This document shows, piece by piece, positions 17,898 to 26,303 of a stretch of DNA of 64,000 nt. The stretch covers positions 1 through 64,000 of the forward strand of contig NZ_JOGX01000029.1 in assembly GCF_000719555.1 (NCBI RefSeq), written 5' to 3'. Each line of letters starts with the position of its first letter. The stretch's first letter is position 1. The translations under genes and the position numbers were made by a program. The notes below the pieces were generated by a model that saw only the letters and a program-made list of their open reading frames with translations, made no database searches and had not been told where the DNA came from. Source of the DNA: Streptomyces sp. NRRL F-5727. GTDB lineage: Bacteria; Actinomycetota; Actinomycetes; Streptomycetales; Streptomycetaceae.

Positions 17898-20152
17898 CTA
17901 CTCCCCCGAGTCCGGGCCGGCGACGTGGCCGGACTTGATGTAGCGGGCCAGGTTCAGCAGCGGCGCCTGGGTCTGCTCGCGCAGCTGCTCCGCCCACATC
18001 GGCGTCTGCGTCCCCTCGTGCTTGACCATGCCCGGGGACACCCCGATCCGGAACGAGCCGGGGATGGTCTTGCCGTCGGGCGTGTAGGGCAGGACGTCGA
18101 GCGGGGACGGGCCGGTGGCGGCGTACACCGCGCAGTCGGACAGGACCGCGACCGGGTAGGCGCCGGTCGCGGCGGCGAGGGCGACCATCTTGCGGTGCAT
18201 GCCGATCCGGGCGCGGGAGATGACGGCGGCGCGGATGTCGGGGCGCCAGGTCGGGCGGGCGAGCGCGGGCCAGGGCTGGCCCGGGCGCCAGCCTCCGCCG
18301 CGGGCCTTCTCCTGGAGCTTGCCGATCCCGCCCTTGACCGTGTTCTTGATCGCCCCGAGCACGATCGCGGCTTCGGGGTCGCGGGTCTTGTAACCGTCCA
18401 TCGCGGCCAGGAACTGGTCCGGTGTCGTCTTCTCGGGGACGCCGAGGTCGCCCATGGTGGCGATGTAGGCGTCCCGCAGGCGCTGGTACCAGCCGTCCAG
18501 GTAACGGCCGGCGTCCGGGCGGAGCCACGCCTCCAGTGGCTGGACCTGGTAGCCGAGTTCGACGGCGTAGGCGACGGTCGGGGTCGAGTACCACGCCGGT
18601 CCAGTGGGGGTCTCGCCGGTGGGGGTGAACGGGCTCGGGAGCAGGTCGCCGCGCAGGTCGGCCCACTTCTTGCCGACCATGACGCGGGAGAGGTCGACGT
18701 GGGAGAGGTCGACCAGCCACGAGCCGGGCACCGCCGGGTCGAAAACGGGGGCGGTGACATGGACGGGCGGGGTGGCCAGGCCGACGGGCAGGCCGTTCGC
18801 GGCGGCGGCGAAGGCCATGTTGACGTCGATGCCCACCAGGCACGGCTGCAGGCACTCCTCGTCCGTCAGCTCCCGTGCCCAGTCGTATGCCTCCTCGAAG
18901 AGGCGCTCTTCGGGGCCGCGGACATGGAAACGCGGCAGGTGCGCGAGGACCGGGTGACCATCGACCGCCTCACACGGCGCCGGATCCAGCGGCTCCTTGC
19001 CGAGCGAGCCGGGGTTGTGGGCGCTGTGGCGGCGGCCGTCGGCGTCCGGGGCGGAGGCGCGGGTCGGCGGGTGCAGCGCCGTCATCAACTCCAGGCCGGT
19101 CACGGCTGTGGAGCCGCGCGGGGTGAGGACGCGGGAGGCGTACAGGCCCAGCGTCCGCGCGAGTTCCGCGGGCGGCAGGTCGGCGGCGTGGCCCCAGGAG
19201 CGGGCGTCGAGCGCCTGCCACGAGGGGATGCACAGCTGGACGCAGGACCGCTGCCCGCCCTGGGCGGGGCGGTAGATCCTCGCCACGGGCCGAACCCGCG
19301 CCGAGTCAGCTGCCACTCCGCCGCGGCCAGCTGCTCCAGGACGGGGTGGTCGGCGGGCAGCCGGCCCGCCACACGCTCGTCGTCGGACAGCCGGGCCGGC
19401 AGGCCGAAGAACTCCAGCGCCGTCGGAGTCAGAGCAAGCAGAGGGTCGGCGTCGCGGCCCCAGGGATCCAGCCGCGGCGCGCCCAGGCGCGCCTCGGTCA
19501 GCGTCCACTCCACCAGAGCCGGCAGGGTCCGGGCGGAGACGTCGAGGACCAGACCACCGGTGCAGTACGTGGACACCTGCCCGGCCGCGTCTGCGTCGAT
19601 GACGGCGAGCGGCCCGTTCACGAACCGCGGATCCACCGCCGCGGACCGCTGGGCAGCCGCAGCCGGACGACCACGCCCGGTGGCCGCGCGCGCAGCGGGA
19701 CGCTTCGGCGCCGATTCCGGGCGAGATACGCTCGGCCGCGGAGGGGCCGGGGAGGAGCTTGGACCAGCTGCCGCCACCACACGGGCCGCAGCGGGCGCGG
19801 GGGCGGGGGTCGCCGTGGCCGGCCGCTCCTCGACGGCAGGGGCGGGGGTCGCCGTGGCCGGCCGCTCCTTGACGGAAACGGGGGCAGCGGCGGAGGTGGG
19901 GTACTTCTTCGCCCAGCCCTCCAGCAGCGCCAGATAGGGCCCCCGGCGGGGCGGACGCGGCTCGGAACGTCCCGACTCCCAGTTCTTCACCGTCTGCGGA
20001 GTCGTCTCCAGAACACGCGCGAGCGCGGCCTGCGTGACACCGGCCGCCTCACGCAGCCGCGCCCGTTCAGCAGGCTCCGGGAACGGCGGCCCTCCGGCCA
20101 GCAGCTCCTCCACAGCCCTGAACAGGGCCTCCTCCTTCGGATCCCTCTTCAC
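17898..20152 (-). pseudogene. tap: tap, telomere-associated protein gene with a one-base frameshift
   Basis: Two overlapping frames together give a Tap of about 751 residues. The first (20152 to about 19290) starts GTG behind GGAGGTGAAGC and has an XRE-type helix-turn-helix (GVTQAALARVLETTPQTVKNWE). It then has a low-complexity linker containing a 39-bp repeat (ERPATATPAP twice). The second (about 19290 to 17898) carries the conserved body (CLVGIDVNMAFAAAANGLP, VDLSHVDLSRVMVGKKW). The frames join at 19285-19291, where GFGP in one frame meets VARIYRPAQGG in the other. One missing G in the run ggcccGtggcg would restore a single frame. Tap binds telomeric DNA and recruits Tpg. The shift may be a real mutation, a sequencing error or a recoding site. 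Confidence 0.8.
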
Positions 20153-20157
20153 GCTTC

Positions 20158-20240
20158 ACCTCCGGGAGGACCCTATCAGTTTTAACCTTAGATTTGCGGT
20201 TGGAATTTGCAGAGCAGTCACAAATGAACAGTTCATCGCC
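20158..20240 (-). promoter_or_regulatory. AT-rich promoter region of tap-tpg
   Basis: On the minus strand, an unusually AT-rich stretch (AATCTAAGGTTAAAACTGATAG) lies just upstream of the strong GGAGGT ribosome site of tap. TAAAACT or TGATAG could serve as a -10. No certain -35 is visible. The contrast with the GC-rich surroundings supports a promoter or operator here. Confidence 0.4.
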
Positions 20241-20846
20241 CCTTAATCACAAATCCGTCTGGAGCCTGTTTGGCGCGTTCGGGAGGGAACGGCAGACATT
20301 CACCCGACACGACCACGGGGCCCGTTCCCGGAGCTGGCCGACCGGCCGCTTCCACTCACCGCCCGGTGGTAAGCGCAGCCCCGGCGCCCCATCAGGTCGC
20401 CTATCAGCAGGGCTATTCACCTGGGAAAACAGGGGGTCGGCCTATCAGGTCCACGGACCCGCTCACCACGAGGGAACCGCTCACCACACCCCCGGCAAAC
20501 CCCCGTCGGCGATGCCGGGCCACGGCGCTGGTCTCGCCCAATCCGCGCTGGAGCGGTCGTCTACTACTGGCACGGCCGAGTTCATCACGCCCCGGGGCGC
20601 GGCGGACTGATACTCAGGGACTGGTCCTTCGCCTGCCCCGGCTGCCGGGCCCGCGTCGACACCGAGGACTGGCCCCAGGCTGATCGCCTATGCCGGCCCC
20701 GGGCGCCTGGGGCATCCACGACCACCACACACCCGTCGCCGTCGTCCTCTCCTCCGGGCACCGATCCCGAGGCCGGGGTGAAGCCAACTACCGCCGGACC
20801 GTTCGGGCCAGGCGGGGCTGGCTCTGTTCACGTGTAGTCGCGAACT
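20241..20846. other. Decayed DNA upstream of tap, with a zinc-ribbon gene remnant
   Basis: No intact gene is visible. One plus-strand frame from about 20556 reads like degraded coding sequence, with VVYYWHGRVHH and RDWSFACPGCRARVDTEDW. The CPGC pair and its aromatic surroundings suggest a zinc-ribbon protein, and the frame then appears to shift near 20690. A single copy of GGTGGTAAGCG (20365-20375) matches the paired repeats at 22179 and 24165. Confidence 0.35.
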
Positions 20847-20922
20847 GGCTTTGTTCACGAGGATTTTTGATGTCGATAGCGTGTGCGATCGCGGGTTGCG
20901 GGGTCTGCTTCATAATCCAGCT

Positions 20923-21375
20923 GTGGACATATCCGATGAGGGACAGCCACTCGATCCCGTCTGGCTTGAGATCAACAACAATGTGTGTGGTGGCCTGGCA
21001 GGAGCCCCGAGTGCATCGCTGGTGGCCGAGCGCTTCATTGGGGCTGGCTGGAGCTCCCAATCAGGCTCGTCGTGGGAGTCGTATGAGGTCGAGACCAGCT
21101 GGTGCCGCATCGAGGTCGACCCGACCGACGGGGACACACTCCTGAACGGAATTGTCGATCCTCAACGGTTCGAGGATCTGGCTGCGCTGCTGACCCGGTT
21201 CGGCCTGCGGTTCAGCCTTGAGCTCTATGACGATGACGGGGGACTGCTGCGGGAGATCGAAGCTGGAACCCCGCCAACGCCTCGTGACGTAGCTGCTCAG
21301 CCTTTCAGCCGGCTGCTCGCTCCGCTTGGGCTCGGGTGGAGGCGAGGCGGTAGGAGTCGGTGCCGGTCTCGATGA
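20923..21375 (+). CDS. Unknown 150-aa protein whose 3' end runs into IS sequence
   Basis: The start GTG 20923 (MDISDEGQPLDPVWLEINNN) is chosen because the coding signal begins there and the region before it is IS-end sequence. The first 125 residues look like a real acidic soluble protein (ERFIGAGWSS, WCRIEVDPTDGD, RFSLELYDDDGG). After about residue 125 the sequence becomes arginine-rich and overlaps the antisense IstB remnant at 21305-21410, so the original C-terminus has been replaced. I do not recognise the family. Small acidic proteins of this kind in IS-rich accessory DNA are often immunity-like; that is only a suggestion. Confidence 0.45.
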   Translation: MDISDEGQPLDPVWLEINNNVCGGLAGAPSASLVAERFIGAGWSSQSGSSWESYEVETSWCRIEVDPTDGDTLLNGIVDPQRFEDLAALLTRFGLRFSLELYDDDGGLLREIEAGTPPTPRDVAAQPFSRLLAPLGLGWRRGGRSRCRSR

Positions 21376-21410
21376 TGGTGCCGTTGAACGTGAGCCGGCC
21401 GATTCGAACG
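21305..21410 (-). pseudogene. C-terminal remnant of an IS21-family IstB ATPase
   Basis: The minus strand encodes the characteristic IstB ending RLTFNGTIIETGTDSYRLA, followed by a short tail and a stop at 21305-21307. Only about 35 residues remain; no istA or upstream istB sequence is seen. It marks a deleted IS21-type element. Confidence 0.7.
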
Positions 21411-21483
21411 CCTACGCAAGATGATCTTGCTTCAGTAGCGTATCGCTCGGGTGCCGGCTCCCCGGCTTCCCGACCCCTTGAGG

Positions 21484-22016
21484 TCAGATCCCGACAGGAT
21501 GGTCACTCGGAGGCAGCCACAGCTGAGGCTGTGACTCGCGATGCCTCTCGTCAGCCTGCTCGTCCCAGTGGAAACGGCCATTCACGTCGGGCCACGCGAC
21601 TTGCAGTACGGGGAGAGGCGGCCGACGGTAGAACCCGATGGCCCGTCCGAAGAAGGTCCGGTACCAGCCGCGGTCAACGTGCCTGAGCGCGACCTGATAA
21701 CCATCGACAACATCAGGATGGCTCTGGCCATCCGCCAAGTCCCTCGCCCGCGGTGGACTTCTCTCCGAGTGTGTTGAGCATGCGGTGCATGACGTGAATA
21801 TCGAGCCCGAACATGGCGAGCTCAGGCCCGCCGTACGTGTGCGCAAGGCCGATCGTGTAGGCGAATCCAGGACCGTTCGTCTTCGGGAACCATCACGACG
21901 TGCCATCCGTGCTGCTGCACATGCTCGATGATCGTCAGATCCACGCGGTCCGCCTCATCCCGGTCGCCGTAGTCATGGCAGAGGACACAGCGGCACTGGA
22001 ACGGATCATCAGTCAT
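21484..22016 (-). pseudogene. DUF4262 family gene broken by two frameshifts
   Basis: Three frames put together give a DUF4262-like protein. It begins MTDDPFQCRCVLCHDYGD with VQQHGWHVVMVPEDE, continues GFAYTIGLAHTYGGPELAMF and VMHRMLNTLGEK, and ends LADGQSHPDVVDGYQVAL with WYRTFFGRAIGFYRR. The frame changes near 21873 (one extra base) and near 21742. Codon usage is good across all three parts, so the decay is recent. The function of DUF4262 is unknown. An ISL3-type end (22129 reading left) begins 92 bp before the start codon, suggesting the gene travelled as cargo. Confidence 0.72.
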
Positions 22017-22064
22017 GTGCGGAGGGTACGAGGTGAGCATTCACGTCGACCAATCGGGGCTCGG

Positions 22065-22129
22065 ACCCCTCTCAACCGAACAACACCGTCACCCTCCGCG
22101 ACGGTTCCCCAAGATCTGTGCCAGAACCC
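22065..22129 (-). repeat. ISL3-type terminal sequence
   Basis: Reading leftward from 22129 the sequence is GGTTCTGGCACAGATCTTGG, then an approximately 35-bp inner part containing GTCGCGGAGGGTGACG and TTCGGTTG. The same roughly 56-bp block occurs at 39537 reading left and at 38101 reading right, with about 75-80 percent identity by eye. Confidence 0.65.
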
Positions 22130-22178
22130 CGTTCTCGTGAACAAGCCACGCGAACAAAGCCACGGGGCTGTGACCGCC

Positions 22179-22201
22179 GGTGGTAAGCGTGGTGGTAAGC
22201 G
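22179..22201 (+). repeat. Pair of GGTGGTAAGCG direct repeats, 12 bp apart
   Basis: Two identical 11-mers start at 22179 and 22191. The same arrangement recurs at 24165/24177 on the other side of the decayed plasmid-type gene, and a single copy lies at 20365. The fixed 12-bp period suggests iterons or an operator. Confidence 0.6.
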
Positions 22202-22455
22202 ACGACGGGCCGTGGTGAGTGCCCCTCCAGGTCCGCGTTTCGGGGTCGTGCGTTGCTGCGGTCGGCGGTTGCGGCCGCTCCGCCGGCGCAGTCCCGGGCG
22301 CCGCGGACCATGGGAGGGGATCGTCGGAAGCCAGGACGCCGGCAGGGGATACGACACCGGCTGGGACGTCGCCGCGGCATCTGAGGCCGGCCGTCGCGGC
22401 GACGTCGGCTGGGGATTCGATCCGGAGAGGGGACGTGGACGGCGCCCGCTGATCT

Positions 22456-22513
22456 CGCGCACAGCAGGAGGGCCCGCCCGAGGAGTCCCGGGCGGGCCCT
22501 CCTGCTGTGCGCG
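22456..22513. terminator. Perfect 25-bp hairpin
   Basis: Arms 22456-22480 and 22489-22513 are perfectly complementary with an 8-nt loop. The hairpin lies immediately beyond the stop of the minus-strand gene remnant ending at 22517. It is most simply a strong factor-independent terminator, although the perfect arms are unusually long. Confidence 0.65.
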
Positions 22514-22516
22514 GGG

Positions 22517-24018
22517 CTATCGGGCGGAGCCGGCCTCCACGGCGGCGCCGGCGGCCTGGACGGCCGCATCCCACTGGGCGTCTTTGGCGGCGCGGGCACG
22601 GCGGACGTGGACCTCGCACCGGTCGCAAAGCGGTCCGAGAGGGCCGATCTCCAGCAGCGGCGCCCCGCAGCCGGCGCCGTCGTGCCCGGCGCACCGGCCG
22701 ACCGGCTCCACGAGGGCGGGTGCGGTGTCGGCGCAGCGGCGGCAGGGGGTGCCGTCCGGGGTGCGGTAGCGGTGGCACGACGGGCACAAACGGCCAGCCG
22801 GCGCACTCGGCGCACAGGTCCATGCCGGCCTCCGGCGGCCGGCCGCACTCGGTGCACTCCGCCATCACCCGCCGGATCCCCGCCCCGGTGGCGCCGCTGC
22901 GCGTCTCGCTCTGCTCAGGAACGTAGGCGGGGGCGGCGGGCAGGGCGGTGATGCGGGCGGAGACGACGGCGCCGGCGCTGGTACGGACCGGGCCCTCGAA
23001 CGGGGCGGCGAGCGCGGCAAGGAGCGTCTCGGCGGTCCAGGCGGTGCGGTTGAGGAGGGCGTCGAGACGGCGGGCCTGGTCGGCCAGCGGCCGGCCCGCC
23101 AGCGCGAGCGCGGGCACCTGGGCACCTGGGCACCTGGGCACCTGGGCGGTACAGCACATCGAGACCGGCCGTCATCACCGGCCGCTCCCCCACCGCCTCG
23201 TCCTGCCGCTCTTCTCCGTCCGCGCACCCGGCCCGCAGCCGGTCCTCCTCGTGCACCCGCCGCAGTCCTTCGTCCGTCCGTCCTTCCGTCCTGCCCTCCG
23301 TGTTCCCCCCGCCCTCTACTGCCTGAGGGGACGGACGGACGGACGTGACGGTGTCTGAGCGGTAGGACTGAGCGGGAGTTCGCGATCTTGCAGGTCAGCC
23401 CCCGAATCCGGGTCAGAATTCTGACCCGCACCCCCCGGGCCGGAATTCTGACCCGCCCCCGCCACGCTGGTCTGCGGCCTCGTCCCGGCCTCCTCCTCGC
23501 GGGCTGCGCGGCGGGCCTGGGCCAGCTCCCGCTCCCGCGCACGTGCCGCGAGCGCAGCCTCCTTCGCGGCCGGGCGGATGTCGTCCAGGACGTCGAACGC
23601 GTTGCGCGGCCCGGCGTACGAGCGGCGCGGCATCAGGTTGATCCTCATCCGCAGCCCCTGCCCGGCCGCCAGGGCCCGCGAGGACGTGGTGAGCCGGTGC
23701 CCCTCGGGAGTCGTGACCAGACCCACCCCCGTCAGCTGGTCGAGCAGACCACGGATCCGCGACCCGCTCGACGGCTCCGGCCGCTCCCCCGGCCCCACCG
23801 CCTTGCGCGGCAGCAGAGCACAGCTCCGCCAGCGTCAGCTTGCGCACCGGCCCCTGCTTGTCGATCACCAACGACCGCAGGATCAGGTAGAGGCGGACCG
23901 CCGGATCGCCGTGCTCGGGGCAGACCGCGACCCAGTCGCGTACCTGCGAGGCATACCAGCCGTCCTCGTCGACCGGCGGGTACAGCTCGACGGCGGACGG
24001 GGTGTCGTGGCTGGGCAC
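22517..24018 (-). pseudogene. Plasmid-type DNA-binding/zinc-finger gene broken by several frameshifts
   Basis: Five frame segments assemble to a protein of about 500 residues. The start GTG 24018 follows GGAAGGAAGG. The N-terminal part (LYPPVDEDGWYASQVRDW, RLYLILRSLVIDK, KLTLAELC, LPRKAVGPGERPEPSS, LVTTPEGHRLTTSSRA) looks like a winged-helix protein common on Streptomyces plasmids. The C-terminal part has zinc-binding pairs (ECTECGRP, LCAEC, CPSCHRYRTPDGTPCRRC, LCDRCEVH). Frame changes fall near 23817, near 23330 at a GGAC tetranucleotide run, at the 8-bp repeat 23112-23147 and near 22795. I recall the family only as a conserved plasmid hypothetical protein; a replication or maintenance role is unproven. 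Confidence 0.65.
23112..23147 (+). repeat. 8-bp tandem repeat GGGCACCT, four copies plus a half
   Basis: GGGCACCT is repeated four times with a partial fifth unit inside the decayed plasmid-type gene. The coding frame upstream (DVLYR) and downstream (ALALAGRPLADQ) differ by the number of repeats. Two or five copies would join them in frame; four do not. Confidence 0.85.
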
Positions 24019-24164
24019 GGCCGGCCTTCCTTCCACCCCGCACGGTGCGGGGATGCGGTGCGGCCCCGAAAGGGGCGTCGTACGAGGTCACCGCATCCTT
24101 CGACCGCCCCCTCACCACCCCCTGACCGCCAGCGACCAGTCGCCGTCACAAGCCCATAACTCCT

Positions 24165-24187
24165 GGCGGTAAGCCCGGTGGTAAGCG
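24165..24187 (+). repeat. Pair of GG(C/T)GGTAAGC direct repeats, 12 bp apart
   Basis: GGCGGTAAGCC at 24165 and GGTGGTAAGCG at 24177 repeat the arrangement seen at 22179/22191. Both pairs flank the decayed gene at 22517-24018, this one lying upstream of its start. Confidence 0.55.
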
Positions 24188-24278
24188 GTGCCGGCCTCTC
24201 AAGGCCGGGCCTGGCTCTGGTTCACACCGAAGGACCGGCTCTCATATGACGCGACAAAATCAGGCGGGGATAGCGGGG

Positions 24279-25358
24279 TCAGAGCTGCCGGGTCATGGCG
24301 AGTCGGTGTCTCAGCTCGCGGGAGCGCCGGCTGGCGGTGTGCCGGTCGCTCTCGCCGAGGACGCCGCCGAAGGCGGCCATGAGGCCGCCGACCCGTGCCT
24401 GGGTGGTGTCGGGCTGGGCGGGACCGGCGGCTCCGGCGGCCTGGGCCGCCTGCTCCCACATGGGACGGAAGAAGGCCGGCTCGCCGTCGAGGGCCAGGAC
24501 GAGGAGCTGCAGGGTGGGCCAGTCCGGGAGGCGTATACCGCGGAAGAAGTCGCGGAGCTGGCTCTCTGTCAGGACGTTCCCCGTCGTTGCTGTCAGGACA
24601 CGGAAGCTGGGGCGGGAGGCGCGCTGGTAGAGGAAACGGATGGCGGAGACCAGAGGGCTGGGTACGTTCCCGTCGCCGGGCGCCGCCGGCTCGCCGGTGT
24701 CGCTCCGCCGGTTCTGTTCGTCGTCCCAGAGTTTGCGAAGCACGTCGCCGTCGGCACCGAGGGCCTGGCCGATCCTTTCCGTGCGGGCCAGGGTCGGCAC
24801 CTTCTCGCCGGAGAGGACCCGGCTGAGGAAGCTTGCCGAGACGTGAGCCCGTCTGCTCAGTGCGCAGAGGCAGGCCGCTGGAGCGGTGGAGCTGGGAGAG
24901 GACGGGGGCGAGCTGGTTCGACACCCTGCGGGGTGTGCGGACAACGGGTGGCGGGGCGCTCTCGTCTTCGGCAGGGTCCTGCATCGCGTCGGCGACGGCT
25001 TCGGTCTTGCCTGATTCGGCCACGAGCAGACGCTGGACCTTCTCGGGGTGGAAGGACTTGCGGAGCGTCTCGGGGCTGGTCTTCATGACGTGTCCGAGGA
25101 TGTCCCAGGGGATGTGCCGTCGGCGGGCGAGGAAGACGAGGCCGGCGACGAGGGCGTCGACACGGCGCTGGATCTGTACGGCGGTCTCCACGTACTCGAC
25201 GGCCGAGGCGAGCGGGCCGGGCTGGAGGAGCCGGACGAGGTGCCGAGCGTCGGTGTTGAGGTCCTCGGCCAGCCCGGCAAGGTGGTTGTGGAGAAGTTCC
25301 AGTGCCGGCGCCTGGACGGGCTTGTCATCCTCTTCAATGATCTCGACCAGTCAGTCGA
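24279..25358 (-). pseudogene. XRE-type regulator, 5'-truncated and frameshifted
   Basis: The upstream frame carries EDLNTDARHLVRLLQPG, VQIQRRVDALVAGLVFL and ILGHVMKTSPETLRKSFHPE. The downstream frame carries a second helix-turn-helix (SRRAHVSASFLSRVLSGEK) and LRDFFRGIRLPDWPTLQLLV. They join near 24862 with a frameshift. Coding character continues upstream past the usual start codons to a stop at about 25358, so the true 5' end is missing. The break lies where the divergent EcsC gene also begins abruptly. A DNA-binding regulator is likely; it is non-functional as read. Confidence 0.6.
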
Positions 25359-26080
25359 AGGCGGCCCTCGAGCAGATCGACGCTGTCCGTGGACGAGCGG
25401 CGAGTTGGTACTACCCGGCCGCCGCAGCGCTCTCGGGAGCGGGCGCAGGGCTTGTGATCTCCGGAGGACAGCTCGCCGTCGCCGCCTCCGCCGGCGCAGC
25501 GGCAGCGCCCTCGGGAGGCGCGATCGTCGGCGCTTTCACCGCTGATGCCGCGGTCGTCCTCGGACTCGCGTCTCGCTCCGTCGGCCAGATCTCGCTGCTC
25601 TACGGCTACGACCCGGAAGAGCCCGCCGAGAAGCTCTTCGTGATGTCTGTCGTCAACGCGGGGACAGCGACGTCGGCTACTGCTAAAACCGCTGCGATGG
25701 CCGACATCTCACGGCTCACCCAAGCACTCGTCCGTGGCAAGGCGTGGGACGTCCTGAACGAGGCGATCGTTGCCAAGGTCTCTCAGCAGTTTGCGAAGGC
25801 ATTCGGCTTTCGCCTCACCAAGAAGGGACTTGGCAAGGCCGTACCCGCGTTCGGGATCATCGTCGGAGGCACCCTTAACTGGACCACCTTGGAGGCGATC
25901 GTCGACGCCGCTGACACGGCGTACCGGCGGCGGTTCCTCCTTGAGAAGTACCCACATCTCGGTGAGGGGGAAGAATCTGAATCGTTCCCTGATGTCGGCC
26001 CAGAGGCTCAGGACGATGCCGACGAGGAGATCAGCCTGCTTGGCGAGCTCGCAGAGGCGGGCGGCCCCGACCTCCGCTGA
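25337..26080 (+). CDS. EcsC family protein, probably N-terminally truncated
   Basis: The protein has 247 residues from ATG 25337. Two Ala/Gly-rich hydrophobic segments (GAGAGLVISGG, APSGGAIVGAFTADAAVV) precede the EcsC signature IGLLYGYDP-like region, here ISLLYGYDPEEPAEKLFVMSV. A second glycine-rich hydrophobic segment (VPAFGIIVGG) and an acidic tail follow. EcsC proteins are membrane-associated and of unclear function. The family usually has another 40 or so residues before the first hydrophobic segment, so this gene appears cut at the junction shared with the XRE pseudogene on the other strand. Confidence 0.65.
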   Translation: MISTSQSKAALEQIDAVRGRAASWYYPAAAALSGAGAGLVISGGQLAVAASAGAAAAPSGGAIVGAFTADAAVVLGLASRSVGQISLLYGYDPEEPAEKLFVMSVVNAGTATSATAKTAAMADISRLTQALVRGKAWDVLNEAIVAKVSQQFAKAFGFRLTKKGLGKAVPAFGIIVGGTLNWTTLEAIVDAADTAYRRRFLLEKYPHLGEGEESESFPDVGPEAQDDADEEISLLGELAEAGGPDLR

Positions 26081-26109
26081 ACCGACGCGGTTCACATGCT
26101 TCGAGCTGC

Positions 26110-26300
26110 GGATGGAGCCGAGAGGGCGGGCACGTACGGGTGGAGCTGTCGGACGCGCGCGGCGAGTGCCGGCCGTTACCGTCCCGGGAGCCGGACGAGG
26201 GTGGCTACGGGCTGCTGCTCGTAGCCACCCCCGCGACGGCGTGGGGCGTCAGGGACTGGACGGTCGGCAAGACGGTCTGGGCGACCGTGCCCGCCGGTAG
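26110..26300 (+). pseudogene. C-terminal fragment of an anti-sigma-type HATPase
   Basis: The plus strand reads VELSDARGECRPLP, GGYGLLLVATPATAWGVRD and TVGKTVWATVPA. This is the G1/G2-box end of the small ATP-binding kinase-like proteins common in Streptomyces. No start and no N-terminal half are present. The frame runs directly into the 3' end of the neighbouring convergent gene. Confidence 0.6.
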
Positions 26301-26303
26301 GTA

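Larger units (their letters stand above)
20820..22161. mobile_element. Nested insertion-element scar with GGCTTTGTTCACG-type ends
   Basis: On the left, GGCTCTGTTCACG (20820) and GGCTTTGTTCACG (20847) face inward. On the right, the reverse complement carries GGCTTTGTTCGCG (about 22149-22161), GGCTTGTTCACG, then GGTTCTGGCACAGATCTTGGGG (22129 reading left). These are the same termini as in the 16948, 38101 and 45513 elements. Inside are a small unknown gene, an IstB remnant and a DUF4262 pseudogene, so at least two insertions are superimposed. Exact boundaries are uncertain. Confidence 0.45.

Noticed and set aside
16921..22200. A physical telomere near tap/tpg
   Set aside because: Tap/tpg can lie far from the end, and I see no cluster of closely spaced palindromes or the typical GC-rich end sequence here. 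Only derivation from a linear replicon is claimed.
23101..23150. Short tandem repeat as a possible CRISPR or iteron array
   Set aside because: The units are contiguous 8-mers without spacers and lie within coding sequence. No CRISPR-like array was seen anywhere in the window.
22089..23159. A continuous 356-codon minus-strand frame read as one protein
   Set aside because: Only its first third shows real coding character; the rest is out of frame with the zinc-finger segment. It was merged into the frameshifted gene at 22517-24018.
26205..26236. An 11-bp inverted repeat around GGTGGCTACG as a terminator
   Set aside because: It lies inside conserved coding sequence of the HATPase fragment (GGYGLLLVATP) and is explained by codon usage.
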